From: Bog-473 sp963834405
Lineage (GTDB): Bacteria > Actinomycetota > Acidimicrobiia > Acidimicrobiales > RAAP-2
Length of the DNA: 64,000 nt
NCBI GenBank assembly: GCA_963834405.1
Contig: CAWIBX010000007.1
Coordinates: forward strand, 372,001-436,000
Direction of reading: 5' to 3'
Part shown: in pieces, positions 36,643 through 45,500 of the stretch
How positions within the stretch are numbered: the stretch's first letter is position 1
How the letters are laid out: each line of letters begins with the position of its first letter
The notes under the pieces: model-generated
Database searches by the model: none
What the model was told of the DNA's origin: nothing
What the model saw: only the letters and a program-made list of their open reading frames with translations
Program-made: the position numbers and the translations under genes

Positions 36643-38568
36643 GTGCCCGCTTACAGACATCGACAGCAGCACCGGCTCCACACGGTGCGCTTTGGGCCGC
36701 GGCACTTCTACCGGCACCACGTGGCACGGGTGACACATACTCATGAAGGGAGGGGGGCGATTGCCGCACGGCGCAGGAAGCGGCTTCTCCTGACCGGTGG
36801 TCTCGTCGTCTTCGTTGTGGTCGTCGGGCTCTTGGGATTGTCGGCCTACCATTCGGCGTTGCGCGCCAAGACTTCTCTGGAAGCGGCGCGGGCCGTCATA
36901 TCCAACGATCTGTCGGACAAACAGGTGTTCTTGTCCCCGGCTGGACGCGCCAAGCTGGCTTCCGACATCAAAACGGTGGAAGCGGATGCCAACAATGCGT
37001 CGGCGATCCTCCACGGATCTATCGGAATCCAGGTATTCCGGTATGTCCCCTTCCTCAACGACCAACCAAATGGCATTGTGAACCTGGTCGACGACGTGCG
37101 CACCACGGCCGTCACCGGTTCCACCCTCCTCCAACGCGTCAACGCATTGGTCGCGCAGAGCAGTGGGACCACCGTGTCACTCAGCGCACTGCAATCGCTG
37201 CAACGTTCGGTGGCCGATGCGACGACGACCATGTCCTCGCTCAATCGCCCGGCCGGCGGTCTCATCGGTCCCATCGGCACGGCTCGGCGAGAGTTCGACC
37301 TGCAGATAGAGAGGATAACGAACGATCTGGGCCGCGGAGATCAGACGCTCTCCTACGCTCTCCCCTTCTTGGGGGCGGACGGAGCCCGCACCTACCTGAT
37401 CGCCGGTCAGAACAACGCGGAGATGCGCGATCAGGGTGAGGTCCTGTCGCTGGCCCTCATGCATTCGCAGAAGGGGACCTTCAGCGTGGACACCGTGGGA
37501 TCGGCGGACGACATCGAGCCTTCAAAGCCGGTGCACGTCCCGGTACCGGCGGGTACCAACGCGGTCTTCGGTGGATACGAGCCCACTTCGCTCTGGCAGT
37601 CGGTCAACGCCAGTGCGGATTTTCCGGTGAGCGGGGCGATCATGCAGGCGATGTTCGCTCAAGTCCAAGGGGTGCACGTCGACGGCGTCATCGGGCTCGA
37701 CGTCCCGGCGCTCGCGAGCCTGCTCACCCTGACGGGTCCCGTGTCAGTTCCTAATATCGCAGGTCCCATATCGGCTCAGAACGTCGCCACGGTGATTTTG
37801 CACGATCAGTACGCGGACTACCTGCCGGGGTCGGCACAGGCGCAAAGGAAGGCCAACATTGCGGCGGTGGCCCAGGCTACCGTCCAACGCATGAAGTCTG
37901 AGCACATCGATCTGGCCGCCCTCGGAAGTGCCTTGGCGACTGACGTCGAGGGCAGGCATCTCATGCTCTGGGACGAGGCTCCCCGCAACGAGTCCATCCT
38001 CACGGCCATCGGCGCATCAGGCTCCCTCGACTCCACCGCACCGACCCGCACGTTCCACTTTGCGGTCGAGAACTCGACGGCCACCAAGCTCGACTACTAC
38101 GTCCAGCCGAGCGTGAACGTCCAGGTCTACCTGACGGGCGATGGCGATGCCCTCGTCAATACGACGGTGACGGTGGCCAACACCACGCCGTCGGGTCTGG
38201 GGCCGACCTTCCAGACCGGTCCGGACGGGATCAACTCCTTCTTTCCCGGCCAGTACGTGGGCCGGGTCTTGCTGTGGGCTCCGCGGGGATCGATCACACC
38301 CCAGAGCACTCTGGAGTCCGGTCTCAGGCTGAGCCAGACGCAGACCAACGTCTTGCCGCAACAGTCTCAAACGAGCTCGTTCGCCACGATCATTCGCCAT
38401 GCGGTCGTGAACGGCCATCTGATGCTCCGATTCGTCCCACAGCCCCGGTTGAATCCCATGGGCTTCCACCTCGAGCTCTCCGCGCCGGGCTGGCACGTGA
38501 CCGAGGCGCCGAGCGTCAGCCCGGACCTCGCCACGACCACCGAGTACACCTGGAGCCTGAGCAACTGA
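36643..38568 (+). CDS. DUF4012 family membrane-anchored protein
   Basis: 641 residues as drawn from GTG 36643; the first 40 residues are His/Arg-rich and the true start may be an in-frame GTG at 36685, 36721 or 36730. One transmembrane helix (LLLTGGLVVFVVVVGLLGLS, about 48-67) is followed by a large external domain. The DUF4012 core is recognisable by YLIAGQNNAEMRDQGEVLSL, FGGYEPTSLWQSVNASADFP and VDGVIGLDVPALASLLTLTG. DUF4012 proteins are common in actinobacterial polysaccharide loci and have sequence affinity to LytR-CpsA-Psr-like wall proteins, but no activity has been proven. The neighbour downstream carries a LytR_C domain, and the two may act together at the cell surface. Confidence 0.85.
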   Translation: MPAYRHRQQHRLHTVRFGPRHFYRHHVARVTHTHEGRGAIAARRRKRLLLTGGLVVFVVVVGLLGLSAYHSALRAKTSLEAARAVISNDLSDKQVFLSPAGRAKLASDIKTVEADANNASAILHGSIGIQVFRYVPFLNDQPNGIVNLVDDVRTTAVTGSTLLQRVNALVAQSSGTTVSLSALQSLQRSVADATTTMSSLNRPAGGLIGPIGTARREFDLQIERITNDLGRGDQTLSYALPFLGADGARTYLIAGQNNAEMRDQGEVLSLALMHSQKGTFSVDTVGSADDIEPSKPVHVPVPAGTNAVFGGYEPTSLWQSVNASADFPVSGAIMQAMFAQVQGVHVDGVIGLDVPALASLLTLTGPVSVPNIAGPISAQNVATVILHDQYADYLPGSAQAQRKANIAAVAQATVQRMKSEHIDLAALGSALATDVEGRHLMLWDEAPRNESILTAIGASGSLDSTAPTRTFHFAVENSTATKLDYYVQPSVNVQVYLTGDGDALVNTTVTVANTTPSGLGPTFQTGPDGINSFFPGQYVGRVLLWAPRGSITPQSTLESGLRLSQTQTNVLPQQSQTSSFATIIRHAVVNGHLMLRFVPQPRLNPMGFHLELSAPGWHVTEAPSVSPDLATTTEYTWSLSN

Positions 38569-38663
38569 ATACCCGACGACCCGTGTCGAATTTGGGAGTG
38601 GCCTACCGCACTCAATAATCTCGACATCGGACCTCGACACGACCGGAAAGCGATCAGGAGATT

Positions 38664-39326
38664 GTGGAACCTCGGACAGAGGATGACGACGACACGCAAG
38701 TAGGACGCCCGGTCACTCCCGAGGAAGTGGCGAGGGAGTTCCTTCGCGCGAGTGGAGGCGTTGCTCGAGAAGAGCGAACCGAGGAGGTTCGACTTCGCCG
38801 CGTCAGGATCCCAGCTCGCGTCGGAACCGCCGCCGGTGTTGCGGGTGTAGTAGCGGTCCTGGTTCTGTTGGCCGTTCTCATGCTCCTCCCCAGCCACCCG
38901 CCGTCTGCTCCACGCGCATCCGGAGTGGCGTTGCCTCACCCCACCGATAGCCTGGCGAACACATCGACGTCCACCACTACTACTTCCACAACTGTCACCT
39001 TGCTACCGCCGGCTTCGGTGACAGTTGACGTGCTGAACGCCTACGGATCGGGCCCGCTCGCCCTCGCGACTGCCTTACGTCTCATATCCGCTGGTTTCAA
39101 AATCAGTGGCACGGGCAATGCACCGAGCCTGATCGTAGGAGACAACCCCTCGGAGATCTTCTACGGTCCGAGCGGACTCCCAGCGGCGGAGACCTTGGCG
39201 CGATGGCTGCACGGCCCCGTAAAGGAGATCCCCAGCGCCAACCTCTCCGGCAACAACCTTGAGCTGTGGATCGCCAATCCGCTGCTCGGCGTCAACACGG
39301 CGGCCACGACGACAACTCAGCCCTGA
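38664..39326 (+). CDS. Membrane protein with LytR C-terminal domain (LytR_C)
   Basis: 220 residues from GTG 38664, with aggag four bases before. A cytoplasmic N-terminus of about 55 residues precedes one helix (GVAGVVAVLVLLAVLMLLPS), a Ser/Thr linker, and residues about 115-210 with VTVDVLNAYGSGPLALATAL, SEIFYGPSGLPAAETLARWL and NLELWIANPL. These match the LytR_C fold that follows the catalytic domain in LytR-CpsA-Psr enzymes. The catalytic domain itself is absent, so it may bind polymer or assist a separate ligase. It is 95 bases after the DUF4012 gene; the 3' ends of this and the convergent GT4 gene overlap by 10 bases. Confidence 0.82.
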   Translation: MEPRTEDDDDTQVGRPVTPEEVAREFLRASGGVAREERTEEVRLRRVRIPARVGTAAGVAGVVAVLVLLAVLMLLPSHPPSAPRASGVALPHPTDSLANTSTSTTTTSTTVTLLPPASVTVDVLNAYGSGPLALATALRLISAGFKISGTGNAPSLIVGDNPSEIFYGPSGLPAAETLARWLHGPVKEIPSANLSGNNLELWIANPLLGVNTAATTTTQP

Positions 39327-40492
39327 ACACCAGCGTCGCCGCGCCCCGTAGCGGACGGATCCGCACTTCGTTGCGATTGCCGAAGCACCGTCTCGACCTC
39401 TGCGAAGATGGTCGGCCACGCAAAGGGCTTCGCGGCCGTCGCCGCTCCCGCACCCCATTGTTCTCGAATCGCTGGGCGTGATCCTTCAAGAAGGTAGGCG
39501 GCCAGCTCATGGACGTCGGTCGGATCGGTCAAGAGCCGGCCGCTTCCACCGCCTTCCACTGCTGACGAGGCCCCCGCGAGCCTCGAGGTGATGACCGGCA
39601 GCCCGCTGGCCAGCGCCTCGACGATGACGATACCGAACGGTTCGTACAGCGTCGGGAGGACGAAGAGATCGGCGGCCGCGTAGTACGGGAACACCTCGCT
39701 CGTCGATCCGTGCCAGTGAATCCTTCCCGTCAGTCCAAGCCGGTCGATCCTGGTTTCGTAGTCTCCGGGAGAGACCCGTCCCACCACATCCACACGCGCC
39801 CCTGGCACATCAGCCTCTGCGAGCGCTTCGATCAGGGTCCCGAAGCCCTTGCGGTGCAACTCATTGGCGACAAAGAGAATGGACATCTCGTCCGAAGTCA
39901 TGCCGAGGCGCGCTCTGGAGACGGCGCGCTGCACATCGCGTTGCTGGGTGTTGAAGATCGTGGGGTCGAAGCCGTTGGGCATGACCCGGCACCGGTCAGC
40001 AGTGACACCGTAGTGCTTCCCCAGATCCGATATTTCTTGAGCCGAGGTGCACAGGATCGCCCGCGGGCGTGCACTGAAATACTGGCGCTCCATGGCGAGG
40101 ATGAGCCGGTGACGCGGCAAGAGATAGCGGAACCACGCCGGTAACTGACGCCCGGACGCGGTCGGTCCCGGGCTGCGGTCTAGGTACGCCCGATGGACGC
40201 TCTGCACCCAGAAGACATCCCCCGGCGGACACTGGGCACCGAGCGTGAGGGTCACGTCGGGGTCAAAAGCATCGAGAACGTTTTGCGCAGAGCGACGGAA
40301 TGCAACGGGAGAAGGAATGATCCGCGACGATTGGACGGCCAGGAACCGTGCCGAGTTGGCGTCGGACTCTTCCATAGCGAGCCCCACGAACGCCGCGTCG
40401 TTGCGCGCACCCAGAAATTCGGAGAGATCCCAAGCAACACGCTCTACGCCCGCGCGCCGGTTGGCACGCGGAAAAACGACCGCAACGCGCAC
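39317..40492 (-). CDS. Glycosyltransferase family 4
   Basis: 391 residues from GTG 40492. The N-terminal domain starts VAVVFPRANRRAGVERVAWD (acceptor glycine-rich loop). The donor domain has SILFVANELHRKGFGTLIEA and LPTLYEPFGIVIVEALASGLP with an intact E-x7-E. VMPNGFDPTIF is the interdomain strand typical of GT4. It begins 4 bases after the stop of the O-antigen ligase-like gene and must be co-transcribed with it, so it probably builds the same repeat unit. The donor sugar is unknown. Confidence 0.92.
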   Translation of the reverse strand: MRVAVVFPRANRRAGVERVAWDLSEFLGARNDAAFVGLAMEESDANSARFLAVQSSRIIPSPVAFRRSAQNVLDAFDPDVTLTLGAQCPPGDVFWVQSVHRAYLDRSPGPTASGRQLPAWFRYLLPRHRLILAMERQYFSARPRAILCTSAQEISDLGKHYGVTADRCRVMPNGFDPTIFNTQQRDVQRAVSRARLGMTSDEMSILFVANELHRKGFGTLIEALAEADVPGARVDVVGRVSPGDYETRIDRLGLTGRIHWHGSTSEVFPYYAAADLFVLPTLYEPFGIVIVEALASGLPVITSRLAGASSAVEGGGSGRLLTDPTDVHELAAYLLEGSRPAIREQWGAGAATAAKPFAWPTIFAEVETVLRQSQRSADPSATGRGDAGVQG

Positions 40493-40496
40493 GCAG

Positions 40497-41825
40497 TCAG
40501 TCGGCGTCGAGCGCTGGCATCAGGAGCTCCTCGGATTCTCCGGTCGCCGTGCGACCCATGACCGCGGCCTGAGCCATCCCCATGCCCACGATGAGCCACG
40601 GCAGCGACGAGTCCCCCGCTGTCCAAAATATATCCACCATGCCGTGTGCCAGTCGGTCCGCGACACAGGCCAGGCCGGCCACCGCAAGGGGATTTCGGTA
40701 GCGCAGCAGGACGGACACCGCACCCACGTTGAAAATGATGAACCCAGCGGCGAGAACAATGCCGCCCTCAGCAAGAGCCTCAACGACGGCGTTGGTTGGC
40801 GCCACGAGCCAACGGTTGATCTCCTGATATGCGGGATCCGTGTAGTAGTAGATACCGACACCGACCACCGGTGACGTTCGCCAGAGCGCAATGGTCGCAT
40901 CCTCGGTCTTGTTGCGCACCGCCACCGAATTCGTGTTCTGCGTCGCCAGCGTGTTGGCAACCTGGCCCGACACCAAGTAGCTCGCATAGGTCAGAAATCC
41001 GGCGGCCAGGAGGGACGCGACGATGAATCCTCGCTTGCGGTTGCCAGAGTGAGTTCGCAAGAACCAGACGAAGATACCGACTACCAGACCCACCATGGCA
41101 GCGCGAGAATGGGATGCGACCAAACCACCTCCCATTGCCGCGATAGCGGCATACCGCCACTCGGGCTTCAGTTCCAGCTCTCTCGGGGCAGCAAGGGCCA
41201 CAAGGATGGTAAGCCCCAATACTGAACCGGCATAATTTTTATTCAGCGCGAGTGGCAGAGACGCGGTGGCTCGAAAGCCGTGAGCTGCCCCTGCGATGAA
41301 GAAGATTGCTCCAACGACCGCGCCGACACCCACCAGGAGACGCAGCGCGAGTCGCGTTCGTCCTTCGAGGTAGATCCATGCCCCTACACTCAACGGACCT
41401 ACAACGAGCAATGTTCGGTGCGCGGCTTCGACCAGGCTGCGGCTGGACGGATGGACTGCGACAATCACGAGCATGGCCACGAAATAGACGCCGAACCACC
41501 GACGGATATTTGTCACCCCCCGAGGCGTGCCGAGCCTGGCCAATGCGGGGAAGCTAAGGATTGTGGCGATCAACAGAACCGCATCGGGGAGAGAGATGCC
41601 CTGCCCGATGGACAATCGGCTCACATTGAAGGATGCCGGCGCCACCAGGAGCGCGATGGAGATCGGTGATCTAGAGATTAAAGCGAGCACCGCGCCAAGC
41701 CCGAGGAATGCAGCAGCAAGCTTTGGTTCTCGAACGGCCAGATACCCGGAAATCAGGCCAAACAGGGCGCACACCAGCGGAACACCGGGTATGAGGGTCC
41801 AGAGACTCCGGAATCGTGTGAGCAT
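40497..41825 (-). CDS. O-antigen ligase/polymerase-like membrane protein (Wzy/WaaL type)
   Basis: 442 residues, about 11-12 transmembrane helices, ATG 41825. Near the middle, AALNKNYAGSVLGLTILVAL-like sequence (SLPLALNKNYAGSVLGLTIL) and GGLVASHSRAAMVGLVVGIF correspond to the conserved Asn/Gly helix and the SRAA segment of the O-antigen ligase superfamily (Wzy_C). The large outer loop with GVGIYYYTDPAYQEINRWLV and APTNAVVEALAEGGIVLA matches the periplasmic loop and the H/N-xxxEAL-EGG motif. It would polymerise or ligate lipid-linked glycan outside the membrane. It forms an operon with the GT4 gene 40492-39317. Confidence 0.85.
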   Translation of the reverse strand: MLTRFRSLWTLIPGVPLVCALFGLISGYLAVREPKLAAAFLGLGAVLALISRSPISIALLVAPASFNVSRLSIGQGISLPDAVLLIATILSFPALARLGTPRGVTNIRRWFGVYFVAMLVIVAVHPSSRSLVEAAHRTLLVVGPLSVGAWIYLEGRTRLALRLLVGVGAVVGAIFFIAGAAHGFRATASLPLALNKNYAGSVLGLTILVALAAPRELELKPEWRYAAIAAMGGGLVASHSRAAMVGLVVGIFVWFLRTHSGNRKRGFIVASLLAAGFLTYASYLVSGQVANTLATQNTNSVAVRNKTEDATIALWRTSPVVGVGIYYYTDPAYQEINRWLVAPTNAVVEALAEGGIVLAAGFIIFNVGAVSVLLRYRNPLAVAGLACVADRLAHGMVDIFWTAGDSSLPWLIVGMGMAQAAVMGRTATGESEELLMPALDAD

Positions 41826-42125
41826 CGTCAGTGAACTTTGAGCGGGCCGGCTAGCAGAGTCGGATGGGCATCATATCTAGGGCGGGCATGCTTTGTGCGT
41901 GCCCTGGCACGAACCGCTCTGGAGTGGGATTTGCTGCTGCCGCATCCGTGCGGCCGTTCCGGTGGAGTCGCTCATGGAGCAGGGGCACCGTGTCCACCTC
42001 CGTCTTGGCTCCGGTGACTTCGGCGAACACGCCTGACCGATCTGGTTGTGCTGTCGTTGCTGGTTGCAACCTTGCGTCCAAACGTTCTTCACGAGTTCGG
42101 CACTTTACCGCTGCGAACGCTGCAC
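41826..42125. other. Intergenic, no gene seen
   Basis: Short stretch upstream of the O-antigen ligase-like gene; only short, conflicting frames. Confidence 0.4.
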
Positions 42126-42455
42126 ATGGCACTCGACTCGCCAGCCGTAATTTTCAATATCCTTGACTTGCCGTCCGTGGAACGGGCCTCCATCTCCGGG
42201 CTCCACTGGGAGGCCGGTATCGATCAGTCGACGCTTGGCTCGATTTACCGTGCTGACGCCGAGGTAGTGACTGGAGTGCGACAGCATTGGGACGACAGCC
42301 GGCGCTTCGACACCTTCCATCCACGGGGGATGGTGGAACTTGTCATCATCGACGCCGGCCCACTCATAGGAGTTCGTGAGGAACGACACCGAGAAGCCGT
42401 CGAATTGGCTGCGCCAGGAGCGATGGTCATGTGTCACGACCATCACCGCGTGTGA
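42126..42455 (+). pseudogene. Decayed class I methyltransferase
   Basis: From ATG 42126 the plus strand reads ILDLPSVERASISGLHWEAG, GVRQHWDDSRRFDTFHPRGM, ELVIIDAG and AVELAAPGAMVMCHDHH. This follows the order DLP, SAM-binding acidic loop, (V)xIDAxHxYE and LxxPGAxVxxHDxH seen in class I SAM methyltransferases. The HSYEFVRNDTEK-like stretch after DAG is in another frame (about 42360-42402), so two compensating indels lie there. The N-terminal SAM motif and the C-terminus are missing. Later DNA to 42814 shows no frame. Confidence 0.55.
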
Positions 42456-42814
42456 CCTGACGTTCAGCGAGTCGTCGCCGAGCAGACACCCAAGTTTTCT
42501 CCTGTCGCGAGCGCGGGAACGTCGCTCCCATGCGGCTGCCGTACGCGGCGGGACCCCTGGGCACACCCAAACCGACCGCCGGCGGCCGGTCTGGCAGCGC
42601 TTGTGCACTTCTCCGGCTTCAAGCTAAGTCTCGTAGTTAGCATCGCGATCACGCGACGCGATGCAATGGCGGATCCCGGAACTTGGGCCTCGTGGCCCTC
42701 TGGGAGAAAGGGACTCCACTGCAGCGCGGACTCTGCAACGACGGTGGTCGATCGCAGTTCGCATCCCGGACTCAGCCGGACTCAGTGCGAAAGCTGGGTG
42801 GATGATGCCCGCGA
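42456..42814. other. Intergenic, no gene seen
   Basis: Possible further decay of the methyltransferase pseudogene; nothing can be read with confidence on either strand. Confidence 0.4.
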
Positions 42815-43924
42815 CTAACGGGCTGCCCGGAAATCCAGGGCCTCGGCCCAGAACTGCCGGAGCCGCTCAGACACCCATCCCTCGGATAGTGCCGCTGCCA
42901 TTTTGCTTGCCCCGGTTGCAAGTTCGGCCTGTCGATCCGCGACGTCGCGTATGACGGCGGGGAAGCTATCGGCTTCGCCGTCCCACGACACGCCGGCACC
43001 ATGTTTGAGAACTTCCTCCTGCGTACCCACCATGGGAGTGGTGATGCTCGGAACACCACGCGCCGCTGCTTCTGTTACCACGAGTGGATCCGGATCGAAT
43101 CTGCTCGGAACAGCCAACACGTCGCACGCCGCCAGGAAAGTCGTCAGGTCCTCGACGTAGCCGACAGTGCGACAACGTCCTGTCAACCGCGGGTCGCGGA
43201 AGGTCCGCGAACCCGACCCTCCGAACAGTAGGAATGTGTTCGTCGTAGCTGCGATCCCGTCGGCTAGCTCACGCCATCCCTTCCGATCATCGACGCCGCC
43301 GAGGTAGCCGACCACGGGGCCGTCAAAGACTCCAACCAAATCATGCCTGGCCTGTCGCCGCTCGTCTGCCGTAACGTCAATCAGTTCGGCCACTGGGTTG
43401 GGCAACATTTCGTGGCGGCGCGGCTGTCCATAGAGCCTAGTGAACTCTTTGAGCATGAGTTGACTCGGGAATAGGACATTGACACTGTCGGTCAATCCAC
43501 GAAGGCGGCGGTCCTCCAAGGTCGCCACAGTCCGCAACTGCGACCGTCGCCACCGTGAAAGCGCATCGCTTCCTTGCGGGAGGGCTCCGGCTTGTTCGGC
43601 AGACCTTGTCAGAAACTGCACATGCCACGTATCGGCGATAACCGTCAATTGCGCCTGGTAGGTATGCAAGACGTCATAGGATGCTCCGGCAAGGGCCGAT
43701 TTGACCGTACCCAGTGCTCGCGCCCACTGATAGGCGAAGATGGCACGCGGGACATGGAGTGGCCGGTATTCGACGTCAGCCTTGAGTAAAGGGTCGATAT
43801 CTTTGGCGACTGCGATCACCGAGTAGTCAGCCTCCAGCGCTACCTGGATCGCCCACATAGCAAGCTTGCCAATAGCCGATCGTTGGTCGACATTGTTGTG
43901 GACCACCACAAGCCGCCGAGTCAT
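42815..43924 (-). CDS. Glycosyltransferase family 4
   Basis: 369 residues. ATG 43924 overlaps the stop of the FkbM gene as ATGA, which fixes the start (the frame itself opens earlier). The N-terminus RRLVVVHNNVDQRSAIGKLA and the donor domain VVGYLGGVDDRKGWRELADG, VPSRFDPDPLVVTEAAARGV are of GT4 type. The first Glu of E-x7-E is replaced by Asp (DPDPLVVTE), a change that some GT4 members tolerate. Coupled translation with an FkbM methyltransferase suggests that it adds the sugar that is then (or before) methylated. Confidence 0.88.
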   Translation of the reverse strand: MTRRLVVVHNNVDQRSAIGKLAMWAIQVALEADYSVIAVAKDIDPLLKADVEYRPLHVPRAIFAYQWARALGTVKSALAGASYDVLHTYQAQLTVIADTWHVQFLTRSAEQAGALPQGSDALSRWRRSQLRTVATLEDRRLRGLTDSVNVLFPSQLMLKEFTRLYGQPRRHEMLPNPVAELIDVTADERRQARHDLVGVFDGPVVGYLGGVDDRKGWRELADGIAATTNTFLLFGGSGSRTFRDPRLTGRCRTVGYVEDLTTFLAACDVLAVPSRFDPDPLVVTEAAARGVPSITTPMVGTQEEVLKHGAGVSWDGEADSFPAVIRDVADRQAELATGASKMAAALSEGWVSERLRQFWAEALDFRAAR

Positions 43925-44607
43925 CTTCGTACAATCGTGTGCGTGCGTAATCTGTGAACGACGCGACGTATCCAGGCCATCACCAACACCGTCGCCCAGC
44001 CGAAGGCTGATATTGCGTCCTTTCGCACAAATAGCCAATCAGTGTTGTTATTCGAGAACCTCGCTCCATAGAAACCGATCTCATGCATCCTCGCGACCAA
44101 GATGTTGACCTGGTCTGCAGTGAGGATCCCGCAGAAGTCATGAAACTCCAAGGTGATCTGCTTTGCAGCCCTAAGGAGGTCTCGTTCGGTGTCTGCCAGT
44201 GCGAAGATTTCAGCACCCTCAATATCCATCTTCACTAGGTCGATCCGTTCGAGATGCTCTCGCACAAGGAGGTCAGAATAGGAAATCCCATCAACCTGGC
44301 TCGCGGCTGCCTCAGTCAGAATGGAAGATGCCTCGCTATTGGCGTCGATCGAAAACAAGATGGGTCCAGTCTTTGGAGCCACAGCGGCCTCAACGACATT
44401 GAGTCCGCGGCGGACGAGTCCTGCTGCTAGCGATGGCGTTGGTTCAACTGCAACGTAACGCTCGGGCGAAAACCGGCGGAGAAAGCAATCGTGAAACTCG
44501 CCCATGTTGGCGCCAAGGTCAAGAACCACAGGTCGCTTCGCCATAATTGACGGCACAAACGTATGACTCGCCTCGTTTGTGACGGGTAACCATTCTGGGT
44601 ATCGCAT
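43921..44607 (-). CDS. FkbM family methyltransferase
   Basis: 228 residues from ATG 44607 (tggaga seven bases before); a GTG at 44655 would add 16 residues. RPVVLDLGANMGEFHDCFLR is SAM motif I, YVAVEPTPSLAAGLVRRG gives the acidic residue for the ribose, and RIDLVKMDIEGAEIFALADT is the FkbM signature (DIEGAE). It would transfer a methyl group from S-adenosylmethionine to a sugar hydroxyl, as in many capsule and lipid glycan clusters. It forms a two-gene operon with the overlapping GT4 gene and is divergent from the methyltransferase at 44813. Confidence 0.9.
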   Translation of the reverse strand: MRYPEWLPVTNEASHTFVPSIMAKRPVVLDLGANMGEFHDCFLRRFSPERYVAVEPTPSLAAGLVRRGLNVVEAAVAPKTGPILFSIDANSEASSILTEAAASQVDGISYSDLLVREHLERIDLVKMDIEGAEIFALADTERDLLRAAKQITLEFHDFCGILTADQVNILVARMHEIGFYGARFSNNNTDWLFVRKDAISAFGWATVLVMAWIRRVVHRLRTHTIVRR

Positions 44608-44812
44608 GTGGCAATCTCCACTGAAGTCATTTCCAAAGTGTTGACGGGCTACCACCTAGACTGGTGAGTCTGAATAGGCACTTAGTGCAGTGAACAATCC
44701 GGCTAGCTCGAACCTTCCGGTCTCACCCCGCAGTAAGCACTACGTTATCCTCGTTCTGCCTCTGCTCCCCACGCGTAGCCCTCGGCAAGATCAACACTGA
44801 CCAAGAAGGACC

Positions 44813-45436
44813 GTGACCCTGCAACCCACCTCTCTTGATCTCTCCTACGCTCCATACACTTTTGGTGCTGTGTTACCGGGGCACCCGAAAGGGAAGAAGG
44901 GTTCCGCCGCCTATGCTGCGTACGTGGAAGGTGAGGTAGCGCTCGACCTCGGATGTGACCGGACCAAAACACCGTCATCATTCGGACTCGATAAGGTACT
45001 CATTCACGGCTCGGTCGACGTGGTCGGAGACATTGAGGGCTCACTCCCTTTCCACGACTCGTCGGTTGGCGTGATTTATCTCTACGATGTCCTAGAACAC
45101 GTCTGCGATGTATTCGTCGTCATGAAAGAAGTACATCGAGTTTTGAGGCCGGGTGGTCGAGCCCTCATCTCGTTGCCTCATTACAGTCACACCCGAACCT
45201 ACGGAGACCCGACTCATCGACACTTCTTCTCACTTCGGACTATCGAATATCTCTCCGGGACGGTCTATAACCACTACTCAGGCGTTCATTTCCGTGTAAC
45301 GCAGGCTTCGCTGGGTCAACCGAGTCGTAGCGTACTACGTCGCTTGGTCCATCTATATCCCTACCAAGCAGAACGCTTGCTCTCAGCGACTATCGGCATA
45401 CGGAGCATGCACTTTGAGTTAGTCGCGGTCAAGTAG
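44813..45436 (+). CDS. Class I SAM-dependent methyltransferase
   Basis: 207 residues from GTG 44813, with aagaagga just upstream. ALDLGCDRTK is motif I, SVDVVGDIEGSLPFHDSSVG gives the DxE/LPF loop, GVIYLYDVLEHVCDVFVVMK is motif II/III (DVLEHV), and VHRVLRPGGRALISLPHYSH is the post-III motif. After PHYSHTRTYGDPTHRHFFS it follows the Methyltransf_11-type proteins of polysaccharide clusters. Substrate probably a sugar or a terminal residue of the chain. The next gene starts 65 bases later on the same strand. Confidence 0.9.
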   Translation: MTLQPTSLDLSYAPYTFGAVLPGHPKGKKGSAAYAAYVEGEVALDLGCDRTKTPSSFGLDKVLIHGSVDVVGDIEGSLPFHDSSVGVIYLYDVLEHVCDVFVVMKEVHRVLRPGGRALISLPHYSHTRTYGDPTHRHFFSLRTIEYLSGTVYNHYSGVHFRVTQASLGQPSRSVLRRLVHLYPYQAERLLSATIGIRSMHFELVAVK

Positions 45437-45500
45437 CTATGAATCCGACCGGGCTCAAAGCCAACCGGGCAGACATGCCTCACCATGGACCTAACCTCAC

